Shown piece after piece: positions 1-9,739 of a stretch of 64,000 nucleotides of DNA. The stretch covers positions 1 to 64,000 of the forward strand of contig JAGNEJ010000004.1 in NCBI GenBank assembly GCA_018003315.1, given 5' to 3'. The notes beneath the pieces are model-generated. The model was not told the DNA's origin. It saw nothing but the letters and a program-made list of their open reading frames with translations, and ran no database searches. Position numbers and translations under genes: made by a program. The stretch comes from Verrucomicrobiales bacterium. Lineage in GTDB: Bacteria > Verrucomicrobiota > Verrucomicrobiia > Verrucomicrobiales > V1-33. How positions within the stretch are numbered: the first letter of the stretch is position 1; each line of letters begins with the position of its first letter.

Positions 1-337
1 TCGCCAGTTCCGATCCCGTGGCCTGGCTCACCCCGTATTCCCATTCCGTCACCTGCAGGCCGGTGCTGGCGTTCTCGCACAGGAGTTTGGCAAGCAGGCT
101 GTCGTCGGTGTATTCATACCGGGTCGTGCGGTTCACATCCGCCGCCGAGGAACTCGACGAACTGCTCTCACACTGGCAATTTTCCAGGAGCGTCACCACC
201 CGGTCCGCATTGTCATATTCCCGACAGGTCACCGTGTCCGCGGCATCGGTTTCCTCGGTCGCATTGCCGGCAAAATCATACCAGGTCGAAGACACAAGAA
301 TGTCATCGCTGCGCTTCCAAGTATTGGTCCGCTTCAT
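1..337 (-). CDS. RHS/YD-repeat protein, partial (runs off left edge)
   Basis: The minus-strand reading frame from an ATG at 337-335 stays open to the window edge. It contains YD-type repeat motifs typical of RHS proteins: TWYDFAGNATEETDAADT, REYDNADRVV and RTTRYEYTDDSLLAK. RHS proteins are large secreted or surface beta-cocoon proteins, often toxin carriers. A run of seven serines sits between two repeats, which is unusual and may be a low-complexity linker. An in-frame TAG lies about 55 bases upstream of the ATG, so no longer N-terminus is possible in this frame. The visible 112 residues start directly inside a repeat with no signal peptide. The gene may therefore be a 5'-truncated or displaced RHS copy. 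The C-terminal part and any toxin domain are outside the window. Confidence 0.7.
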   Translation of the reverse strand, partial: MKRTNTWKRSDDILVSSTWYDFAGNATEETDAADTVTCREYDNADRVVTLLENCQCESSSSSSSAADVNRTTRYEYTDDSLLAKLLCENASTGLQVTEWEYGVSQATGSELA

Positions 338-460
338 TGTTTCACTTTTCACTTTTCGCCCTGTGCTTCGAGAACCGGAACAGTCACCTTCCTACACAAA
401 CGCGGAATAGGCGAAACGAGAACGACTCGTCATCCTGTTTTCCACACACATTCACGCACC

Positions 461-1633
461 ATGAACCGCCTGCTCCTGTCCCTCGCCGCCGTGGCAATCA
501 CCGTTCCAGCCCAAGCCACGATCGTCACGCTAACGACCCCGTTCAATACCGGCGTGGATGCGGGTGGCGTCCCCCTCGGAACCGGAGGGGCGGACCCGCA
601 CTTCGCCTGGGTCGGCGTGCCGCCCAGCGGCGGCCCCACCCCTGTGGTGCTTGATCATGGGGCCTTCCCCGTACCTCCCTGGCTCGACATTGCTGCCGGA
701 CCCACCTCACGCTGGATCGCACCGACCACCAATGCCAACGGCAACGCCGGCAGCTACATCTACCGCACCACGTTTACCGTTCCGGCAGGGGTGGACCCTT
801 CCCAAGTGTACTTGCGGGGACGCTGGGCTTCCGATGACCCCGGCGCAACGATCACGGTCAATGGCGTGGCTTCCGGCATCACCAACGGCAGCGGTTTCAC
901 CGCGTGGAGTGACTTTGCCATCCAGCGCTGACTAACCAATGGTCTGAACACCATTGACTTCACCGTGCCGGATGCTGGCGGCTGCTGCACCGGACTGCGC
1001 GTGGAATTCGGCCAGGCCCGCAGTGGGGCAGTCGGCCAGGTGCCGATACCCGGTCTCATGAACTCCGGTGTGGGATTCCCGGAGGGAACCTCCCTGCCCA
1101 ACGGTTCGGCTTCCCCGGGCGGGTGGGCGGCTTCGCTGAGCTACCCTGGTCCCAATCCGGTTTACGCGGCCGGAGCCGGCATCATTCCCAGCCCGCCGTG
1201 GGTTGCGCCCAACTCAGATTCCGCCTGGCTCTCGCTGGCACCCAATGACGTCAATGCGCCCCCAGGCACGGCGTGGATCTCCATTCCCTTCGATCTCACC
1301 GGTCTCGATCCCGCCACCGCTCACATCTTCGGCCGCTGGACGGCGGACGATGTCGGGCACGACATCTTTCTCAACGGCAATCCCACCGGAAATGCCCAGG
1401 TGGGCGGTTTCTCCGCTTGGAGTGACTTCAGCATTTCCCCCGGCGATGGGGACACGTTTCTCCCCGGCATCAACTACCTGACCTTCCAGGTGGAGAATGG
1501 CGGAGCGAGCAACAATCCCGCCGGGTTGCGCTGGGAGATTCTGAGCGCCACCGCTGCAGCGGTTCCGGAATCGTCCACCTGCGCCATGCTGGCCATCGCG
1601 GGATTTGCGGCCTTCCGCCGCCGCCGGGCCTGA
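461..1633 (+). pseudogene. PEP-CTERM protein with two similar beta-domains, interrupted by TGA
   Basis: The frame opens with a signal peptide (MNRLLLSLAAVAITVPAQA) and ends with a PEP-CTERM-like sorting signal (VPESS, a hydrophobic stretch, then FRRRRA), so the protein should be an exosortase substrate at the cell surface. A single in-frame TGA at 929-931 splits it. Downstream the same frame continues without interruption for about 230 codons to the normal stop. The two halves carry the same module: GRWASDDPGATITVNG with AWSDFAIQR before the TGA, and GRWTADDVGHDIFLNG with AWSDFSISPG after it. The codon at the TGA is not expected to be Cys by comparison with the second module, so recoding as selenocysteine is unlikely. 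A nonsense mutation or sequence error is the simplest reading. No Shine-Dalgarno sequence precedes the ATG. Confidence 0.75.
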
Positions 1634-1787
1634 GGCATTGGCGATCCAACGCTGCTTCCCGCCCTGCCATCCGGTTGCGGATTTTCACGACTCTGAATTT
1701 CGCTCGATGTGTCTGGTGATGGGTGCTGTCCGTCGCGTGAATTCCATTGCCGTGTCTGGCAAATCACGGCGGCATATTCACGTCAAA

Positions 1788-1820
1788 ACAAAACCCGCAG
1801 CACCGTGCCGCGGGTTTTGT
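1788..1820. terminator. Bidirectional intrinsic terminator downstream of atpA and the PEP-CTERM gene
   Basis: An 11-bp perfect stem (ACAAAACCCGC pairing with GCGGGTTTTGT) encloses an 11-nt loop. On the minus strand the stem is followed by TTTG, completing the run TTTTGTTTTG after the GC-rich base, so it can end atpA transcripts. On the plus strand the 3' arm is also T-rich (GGGTTTTGT), so it can serve the PEP-CTERM gene ending at 1633. Confidence 0.8.
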
Positions 1821-1854
1821 GACAAAGCAGCGGTGGCTGATTCCACTGCGCGAT

Positions 1855-1935
1855 CAAGAAGATCAATATCCCGGAGGGATCGCCGCCTTTAGCCGGCTGG
1901 CAAGCCTCCGGCTTGATCATGCGGCTCATTCTGAA
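1855..1935. repeat. Dispersed REP-like repeat, copy A
   Basis: Two small interrupted palindromes lie together: ATCCCGGAGGGAT at 1868-1880 and CAAGCCTCCGGCTTG at 1901-1915, followed by TCATGCGGCTCATTCTG. The same two palindromes and tail recur at 14822-14925. The element lies between the atpA stop codon and its terminator. Confidence 0.6.
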
Positions 1936-1954
1936 CGCGAATGGAGTCGGTCGG

Positions 1955-3484
<1,530 letters not shown>

Positions 3485-4042
3485 GGAAATAGCAAAGGAG
3501 TTCGGGTTCGGGTTGCGGTGGTGGGCAGTCTGCTCTTCCAGGCTCTGGGCTCAAGGCACCAAGCGGCAGCCGCCGCAATTTACATCGATTGCCGGGGAGC
3601 AGAGGCGAGGGAGATAACGAGAGTCCCTCGGTTTCGCAAGCCCTATTTGTGAAATTTTTCACAAACTCCCCCGCCCTGCCACCGACTCCAAATCCCCCGC
3701 TCCTTCCACCGCGGTCCATGCGACCAATGATCTCAGCAGCCGGAGGTTCCTCATCGGCAAAACCGCCGGGTCCACTCGGCAAATGCCACATTCCGGCTGC
3801 GTTCACCGCGGGGGAATCCCCAAAACACTCCTCATTCGGCCCAATGGATTCAAAATCACGCGCATTCGCCAGGGTTTCGCATTCTCAAAAAATACAATTT
3901 CGCTCGAAATTCAGGAAAAATTAACGAAATAAACACTTGATAGTAAAACAATTGGAGCCAATTCACGGAAACCTCACCAAATTCTTGATTCTTTGAACCG
4001 ATGCATCTACATCTTTCAGTTTCAAGCAATTCCAACTAGAGA
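3485..4042. other. Divergent intergenic region between atpA and the rapA-like gene
   Basis: These 558 bases separate two divergently transcribed genes and must hold both promoters. No convincing protein gene is visible. The half near 3885-4040 is markedly AT-rich compared with the surroundings, as expected of a promoter for the plus-strand gene. A TTGATT at 3985-3990 with TACATC 17 bases downstream is a weak sigma-70-like candidate. A perfect palindrome lies at 3646-3665 and is listed separately. Confidence 0.5.
3646..3665. promoter_or_regulatory. Perfect AT-rich inverted repeat upstream of atpA, possible operator
   Basis: The sequence is TTTGTGAAA, two T residues, then TTTCACAAA: 9-bp arms that match perfectly. 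It lies about 160 bases upstream of the atpA start codon. The TGTGA/TCACA half-sites resemble CRP/FNR-family operators, but the spacing is shorter than in those sites, so the protein that might bind is unknown. Confidence 0.4.
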
Positions 4043-6973
4043 ATGAATCGATTCGTCCCCGGACAGCGCTGGCTAAGTCAAACAGAACCAGAACTTGGCC
4101 TCGGTTTGGTCATCAAATCTGAACCCGACAAAGTCAGCATCGTATTTCCGTCCACCGAGACGACACGGGTTTATACCATCGAGTCGCCCCCGCTGACCAG
4201 GGTGCGTTTTTCGGTCGGGGACATCCTGAAAACCCAGGACGGAAAGTCGTTTGTGGTTGAAGACCTTACGGAAAAAAACGGGCTGGTGACCTACCTGAGC
4301 AAAGGCAAGAAAATCGACGAAAGTCGGCTGTCGGACTCACTGACATTCAGCAAACCGATGGACCGCCTGCTCAATGGCCAGGTGGACGACAAGGGAATCT
4401 ACAACCTGCGGCATCGGGCGCTCTACCGGCGATTCAAGACTTACCGTTCACCCCTGCGGGGCCTGCTGGGGGGCCGGTTTCATCCCGCAGCGCATCAGCT
4501 CTATGTGGCCACTCAGGCCACGCGGTCCATGCACCCCCGGGTGCTCCTGGCGGACGAAGCGGGACTGGGCAGACGGGTTGAGGCGGGGTTGATTCTGCAG
4601 CGACTGCAGGTTGCCGGACATGCCAACCGCGTGCTGTTGGTGGCACCGGAGCGGCTGCTGGAGTGGACGGAAACGGAACTGACCCGCCGCTTTGGATTCG
4701 CCTTCACGCGACTTTCCGAGAAAGATCTGGCCGGCTCCGCCAAGCCCGCAAAAAAGACCACCGCCAAAAAGGCCAAGGCAGGAGCAGAGGCCGCAAATCC
4801 CTTTCTGGAGAAGGGGAATTGGCTGTCGTGTTCCCTGGAGAGCTTCAAATCCAAACCCTCCCACCAGGCTGCGGATGCCGAGTTTGACGTGCTGGTGGTG
4901 GACGGGGTGGAAACCTTGGAATGGTCTGAAACCAGCGCGAGTCCGGCTTACAAGGCGGTGGACCATGCGGCGGAGGCGGCCAAGAGCCTCATTCTCCTCA
5001 GCGCCAACGGACCGGAACTGGATTTGGCCAATCACGAAGGAGCCATCCGGCTCCTGGATTCCGAGGAATTTTCCAGCCTGCGGCGCTACCACAAACACCG
5101 CAAGGACCTGGAGCCACTGGCCGCCGCAGTCATCAAGTCCGCAACGGCGAAGGACATCGACCGGGAAACCGAAGCAACGCTCAAACCCCTGGCCGCCGGC
5201 GACCCGAAGATCAAGGAATGCATCAAGGCTTGGAAAGACGACCGCGAGCATGCCCGCGATCAGCTTGTCGAGTATCTGCTCGATTCCCAGGAATGTGGCC
5301 GGTCCGTTTTCCGGAACACGCACCACAGCCTGCAGAGCCGGCTCACCCGGCGCACTCTGGAATGGGTGAAACTGGAAGCAAAACCCGAAACCCGTGACCA
5401 TCTGCGGGAGGAATTCAAACACCTGGGCAAGGAAGAACCCGCCACCGGAAAAACCAAGACCCATCCCAGTGCCGTTGACGCTCCGGCAGCCCTCTGGCTT
5501 GCGGACATCATTTCCCCACCCATCCAGCCGGCCCCGGTGCCCGCACTGCCGAAATCCACGGAACCGCCCCCTCCTCCACCCCCGCCCCCGCCGAAGGCGC
5601 TGGTCGTGTGTGCCAACAGGGGCCGCGCCATGGCTGCGGCCAAAGCCCTGGCAAAAAAAGTGCCGGACAAAATCGCCCTCATCACGGACGAAGAGCGTGC
5701 GGGGCTGCCGGCGGATTTTGCTGCGATGGTGGTCGGTCTGGAAGACACCTGCGGACGCGGGTTTTCCGGGGTGGATTTTTTGGTGCTCTGGGACACGCCC
5801 CACACGCTGGTGGAAGCGCGGCTCGGTTCCGCCCTGCTGGACCTGTCAGGCGATCCGACGCCGGTCAAAATTCTCCTGCCGTATGTGGCGGACACTCCGC
5901 AGGAGCTGCTGGGCAGGTGGCTGGCTGACGGCCTACTGGCCTTGACTCACTCCTCCTCTGCTCAGGACGCCGTCGTGGCCGAGCATTTCAAAACCGCACT
6001 CGACATCGCCAAACGCATCGGAGTCCGTCACAATCCGGCCCTGGAGGCGGAGATGAAGGCTTTGGCCAAAAAGACCCTGTCCGCCTGCGAGGCTGCAGCG
6101 AAAAAAATCGAAAAACACCGGGATTTGCTGCTGGAAACCGCCTCGTGCCGACCTTCGTATGCTGACCAGGCGCATCACCGCATGACCAGCAGCGACGACG
6201 ATGCCTCACTGGACATTTTCGTCAACCGCGTGCTGGAACAATGCGGCATGGTGGTCGAAAGCAAAGAGTCCCGCCAGAGCACCGTGAAGTGGAACCCCGA
6301 GGCCACCCACCGGCTGGAAGATGTGCCCAAGGACGGTTTGACCCTGGTCTTCAATCGCAAAGTCGCCTTGGCCAATGAGTCGAGCCAACTGCTCACCTGG
6401 GATCATCCGCTGGTGGCCAGCGCTACGGAACGCCTGCTGGCAACTGCCATCGGCAATACCGCCTACGTCGTTTGGGAAGATGAACGCGCGCAGATCGTCC
6501 TGCTGGAAGGCATCTTTTTGTCCGAGCCTGCGGCGGCCCCGCCCGCCCTGCAGGCTGAGCGCTACATGCCGCCGACTCCGGTGCGCGTGGTGGTCTCCCA
6601 CGAGCTGGAAGATCTCAGCGGCATTTACACCACCGAGCTGCTGAATAAAAACGTCCGCAATGGCCGCCGGGAATGGCTGCGCAACAATGCGCGCCCCCTG
6701 CACAGCCTCGTGCCGGGCATGCTGCGCAATCTGGTGCAGCGCGCCGAAGTCAAGGCGCAGGAGTTGGCCGCCAAGGCGAGCCACCAGACTGAGCAGATTC
6801 TCAATTCGGAAATTTCCCGGTTGCACCGCCTCCCGCAGACAGCCCGCCGCAAGGCGGAAATCGCCCGCATCGAAACGCAGATCGTCGAATTGAAAAAGCT
6901 GATGACCAGGCCACATCTCCGCCTCGACAGCCTGCGCCTCGTACGTCGGGGCCCCAGTGGCAAGGGCATCTGA
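4043..6973 (+). CDS. RapA-like RNA-polymerase-associated SNF2 protein with degenerate ATPase motifs
   Basis: At 976 residues it matches E. coli RapA (968) along its whole length. The N-terminal Tudor-like region is close (GQRWLSQTEPELGLG, then VSIVFPSTE, LTFSKPMDRLLNGQ), as is the C-terminal part (LTWDHPLV, RYMPPTPVRVVV, RLDSLRLV). RapA recycles stalled RNA polymerase using ATP. Here the helicase motifs are lost. Motif I is DEAGLGRRVEAG (about residues 171-182) instead of DEVGLGKTIEAG. Motif II is VVDGVE (about 285-290) instead of DEAH. Motif III is LLSANG instead of LLTATP. Motif VI is ARLGSALLDLSG (about 591-602) instead of QRIGRLDRIGQ. An Ala/Lys-rich insert (about 233-252) and a run of ten prolines (about 508-518) are further oddities. 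It probably binds polymerase without hydrolysing ATP (inference). Confidence 0.88.
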   Translation: MNRFVPGQRWLSQTEPELGLGLVIKSEPDKVSIVFPSTETTRVYTIESPPLTRVRFSVGDILKTQDGKSFVVEDLTEKNGLVTYLSKGKKIDESRLSDSLTFSKPMDRLLNGQVDDKGIYNLRHRALYRRFKTYRSPLRGLLGGRFHPAAHQLYVATQATRSMHPRVLLADEAGLGRRVEAGLILQRLQVAGHANRVLLVAPERLLEWTETELTRRFGFAFTRLSEKDLAGSAKPAKKTTAKKAKAGAEAANPFLEKGNWLSCSLESFKSKPSHQAADAEFDVLVVDGVETLEWSETSASPAYKAVDHAAEAAKSLILLSANGPELDLANHEGAIRLLDSEEFSSLRRYHKHRKDLEPLAAAVIKSATAKDIDRETEATLKPLAAGDPKIKECIKAWKDDREHARDQLVEYLLDSQECGRSVFRNTHHSLQSRLTRRTLEWVKLEAKPETRDHLREEFKHLGKEEPATGKTKTHPSAVDAPAALWLADIISPPIQPAPVPALPKSTEPPPPPPPPPPKALVVCANRGRAMAAAKALAKKVPDKIALITDEERAGLPADFAAMVVGLEDTCGRGFSGVDFLVLWDTPHTLVEARLGSALLDLSGDPTPVKILLPYVADTPQELLGRWLADGLLALTHSSSAQDAVVAEHFKTALDIAKRIGVRHNPALEAEMKALAKKTLSACEAAAKKIEKHRDLLLETASCRPSYADQAHHRMTSSDDDASLDIFVNRVLEQCGMVVESKESRQSTVKWNPEATHRLEDVPKDGLTLVFNRKVALANESSQLLTWDHPLVASATERLLATAIGNTAYVVWEDERAQIVLLEGIFLSEPAAAPPALQAERYMPPTPVRVVVSHELEDLSGIYTTELLNKNVRNGRREWLRNNARPLHSLVPGMLRNLVQRAEVKAQELAAKASHQTEQILNSEISRLHRLPQTARRKAEIARIETQIVELKKLMTRPHLRLDSLRLVRRGPSGKGI

Positions 6974-7079
6974 AGGCTGGACAACAGGCAGCATTGGTTC
7001 CCGGACCGATTGGAAAAAACCGCCATTGCGGAACCCGAACCGGATGCATGCCATCCGCGGGTGTGCTACGCACGCAGCG

Positions 7080-9731
7080 ATGCGTCTTCGTTGGCTCCTG
7101 CCCGCCCTCCTCCCGCTTTGTGCTGCTGCTGCCGCACCGCCGCCGGATTTCCGCTTCCAGGTCGAAGTGCTTGCGGAAGGAATGCCGCAGCCGATGCATT
7201 TGTTTCGCCTCGACGACGGACGCATTTTCTTTTCCCAAATCGAAGGGAAAATCTGCGTCTTCCTGCCGGACACCCGCAAAGTGCAGGAAGTCGGTGCCAT
7301 CGAGGTGACGACCGCCAACGAAAACGGCCTGCTTGGGATGACGCTTGACCCCGGATTTTCCGAAAACCACTGGATCTACCTGCTCCATTCCCCCAAAGAC
7401 TATCCCGGCCAAATCCTGAGCCGCTTTGTCATTTCCGAAAACCGCATGGTTTTGGCGAGCCGCAAGGACCTGCTGAAATGGGAGGAGCAGCGCCAGGAAT
7501 GCTGCCACCATGCTGGCACCCTGCGTTTCGGTCCGGACGGGTGCCTCTACATTTCCACCGGCGACAACACCCATCCCTTCGGCGATTCCGACAGTTATGC
7601 GCCGCTCGATGAACGGTCGAACCGCGGTCCGTGGGACGCCCAAAAATCCTCCGGCAACACCAACGATCTTCGTGGGAAAATCCTGCGCATCCGGCCCACG
7701 GAAGCAGGCGGCTACACCATTCCGGAGGGCAATCTCTTCCCCTCCGGCACTGCGCTCACCCGGCCGGAAATTTTTGCCATGGGGCTGCGCAACCCGTGGC
7801 GCTTTTCCATCGATGCCCGGACCGGCATCGTTTACACGGGCGACGTCGGACCGGACGCCGGAGGACCGAACAAAGATCGCGGACCGCGTGGGTATGACAC
7901 GGTCAATCAAATCCGCCGTCCCGGAAACTTCGGCTGGCCCTATGTCCGGGGAAATGAATCCTACCACGATTTCGATTTTGCCACCCGCACCCCCGGTGCG
8001 GTTTTCGATCCGCAAAAGCCGATCAATGCCAGTCCTAACAATACCGGCGCCAAAGAACTACCGCCCGTCGTGGCACCGCTCATCTGGTATCCCAGCAGCC
8101 CCAGCGACCGGTTTCCTCTGCTCGGGGCCGGCGGACGCACCGCCTGCGCCGGGCCGGTTTTTCATTTTGCGGAATCCTTTCGCACCACCGGAGGTTTTCC
8201 CGAATACTTCGACAACTGCCTGCTGGTTTACGACTGGTCGCGCCCCTTCCTGGTGCTGGCCCGGCTCAATGCCCGGTCAGAACTGGCGGAACTGCAGCCC
8301 TTCACCGCGGCCATTCGGGTGGCGCTGGGCAATGATGACGGCAGCGGACGCTTTCAGATCAAGCGTCCGGTGGACATGACCTTCGGCAATGACGGGGCGC
8401 TCTACCTGCTGGATTACGGAGAAACGTGGGGGGTGAACCGCGATGCCAGATTGGTGCGCATTTCCTATCAATGGGGAAACCTTGCTCCGGCGCCCAAACT
8501 CGCCGTAAAACCAACCGCAGGACGCGAACCGCTGACCGTCGGCCTGAGCAGCGAAGGGACCACGGACCGCGATGGCGATCCCCTCACCTTTGAGTGGCGG
8601 CTGCATCCCGGGGACCAATTGCTGGCAACCACGCCAGCGCATCAGGCCGTGCTGACCCAGCCCGGCACCTACACCGTTGAACTGAAGGTCCGCGATGACA
8701 AAGGCGGCGTGGCCAGCGTCACCGCACCGGTCACCGTGGGCAACTCTCCGCCACAAGTGGAATTTGTTGCACCACGGGAGGGCGATTTTTTCACTCCCGG
8801 GCGTCCGGTCGCTTGGAAGGTGCGCGTGCAGGATGCCGAGGACGGAGATTCCACCGCCCATGCCGACGCCTTCGCGGTGCGCACCCTCGTCAGCAGCCAG
8901 TGGCGCAAAGGCAGCAAGACGGACATTCCTCCGGGACTGACGTTGATGACGCAGAGCGACTGCTTCAACTGCCATGCGGTGGAACAAAAAATCGTCGGCC
9001 CCTCATTGATGGAGATTGCGCAAAAATACCGAAATCAGGCCGGGGCGGAAGCCGTCAGCGTGGACCGGGTACGCCAGGGATCCGCCAATGTCTGGAGCCC
9101 CATTCCCATGCTGCCCCACCCGCAGCACAGCCTGGACGAACTGCACCAGATGGTCCGCTACATTTTCAGCTTGGAAGCAGGAAAATCCGGTCCGGGACTG
9201 ACCAGGGCACTGGAAGGCATGCTGACGCCCCCTGAGGATCCCGAGCTTTCGGCGCTGGTGCTGGACGCCGCTTTCACCGATGCCGGATGCGGCGTCGCAC
9301 CGCCCATTGTTGGTCGCGCTACCCGCACCCTGCGATCCCGAAGATTTGAAGCGGAGGATGCCGCGGAAATCCACGGCTCCCTGGTCTTGAAATTTGGCAA
9401 CGCCGGTGGCAAAAAAGGGCTTGGAAGCATCGGCCACCAGCATTTCGCCCGCTTTGCCGACATTCCCTTGGAGCAATGCGGTGCGGTGACCTGCCGGGTG
9501 GCCAGCGCTGGCACCGGAGGCGTCATTGAACTTCGTTCTGACAAACCGGATGGCCGGATCCTCGCGACACTCGAGGTCAAGCCCACCGGAGCTTGGGACC
9601 GGTGGGTGGAACGGACCGCCCCCATTCCTGCGGACGTTCCGCGGAGTGAGGTTTTTGTCGTCTTCGTCAAACCCGGTGTCGGCGGCGGCATGATGAATCT
9701 GGACTGGATTCAGTTTGAACCCAGAGGCTGA
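7080..9731 (+). CDS. Secreted glucose/sorbosone dehydrogenase-like protein with PKD, cytochrome c and C-terminal CBM-like domain
   Basis: A signal peptide (MRLRWLLPALLPLCAAAAA) selects the ATG at 7080; an upstream ATG at 7044 in the same frame would bury it. The first ~460 residues are a six-bladed propeller of the PQQ-dependent sugar dehydrogenase type (GLLGMTLDPGF, HHAGTLRFGPDG, NDLRGKILRI, GLRNPWRFS, PVDMTFGNDGALYLLDYGE). A PKD-like domain follows (TDRDGDPLTFEWRLHPG), then a single cytochrome c domain with the haem motif CFNCH and a later methionine (IPMLPHPQ). The C-terminal ~130 residues resemble a CBM6/carbohydrate-binding domain (RRFEAEDAAEIHGS, WDRWVERTAPIP, MNLDWIQFEPRG). The likely role is periplasmic oxidation of a sugar or aldehyde with electrons passed to the attached haem. 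The gene follows rapA by 106 bases. Confidence 0.85.
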   Translation: MRLRWLLPALLPLCAAAAAPPPDFRFQVEVLAEGMPQPMHLFRLDDGRIFFSQIEGKICVFLPDTRKVQEVGAIEVTTANENGLLGMTLDPGFSENHWIYLLHSPKDYPGQILSRFVISENRMVLASRKDLLKWEEQRQECCHHAGTLRFGPDGCLYISTGDNTHPFGDSDSYAPLDERSNRGPWDAQKSSGNTNDLRGKILRIRPTEAGGYTIPEGNLFPSGTALTRPEIFAMGLRNPWRFSIDARTGIVYTGDVGPDAGGPNKDRGPRGYDTVNQIRRPGNFGWPYVRGNESYHDFDFATRTPGAVFDPQKPINASPNNTGAKELPPVVAPLIWYPSSPSDRFPLLGAGGRTACAGPVFHFAESFRTTGGFPEYFDNCLLVYDWSRPFLVLARLNARSELAELQPFTAAIRVALGNDDGSGRFQIKRPVDMTFGNDGALYLLDYGETWGVNRDARLVRISYQWGNLAPAPKLAVKPTAGREPLTVGLSSEGTTDRDGDPLTFEWRLHPGDQLLATTPAHQAVLTQPGTYTVELKVRDDKGGVASVTAPVTVGNSPPQVEFVAPREGDFFTPGRPVAWKVRVQDAEDGDSTAHADAFAVRTLVSSQWRKGSKTDIPPGLTLMTQSDCFNCHAVEQKIVGPSLMEIAQKYRNQAGAEAVSVDRVRQGSANVWSPIPMLPHPQHSLDELHQMVRYIFSLEAGKSGPGLTRALEGMLTPPEDPELSALVLDAAFTDAGCGVAPPIVGRATRTLRSRRFEAEDAAEIHGSLVLKFGNAGGKKGLGSIGHQHFARFADIPLEQCGAVTCRVASAGTGGVIELRSDKPDGRILATLEVKPTGAWDRWVERTAPIPADVPRSEVFVVFVKPGVGGGMMNLDWIQFEPRG

Positions 9732-9739
9732 CCGCGCCC

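Noticed and set aside
929-931. TGA in the PEP-CTERM gene read as selenocysteine
   Set aside because: The matching module has no Cys here, no CxxC or other redox motif lies nearby, and no good hairpin follows. Nonsense mutation or sequence error is simpler.
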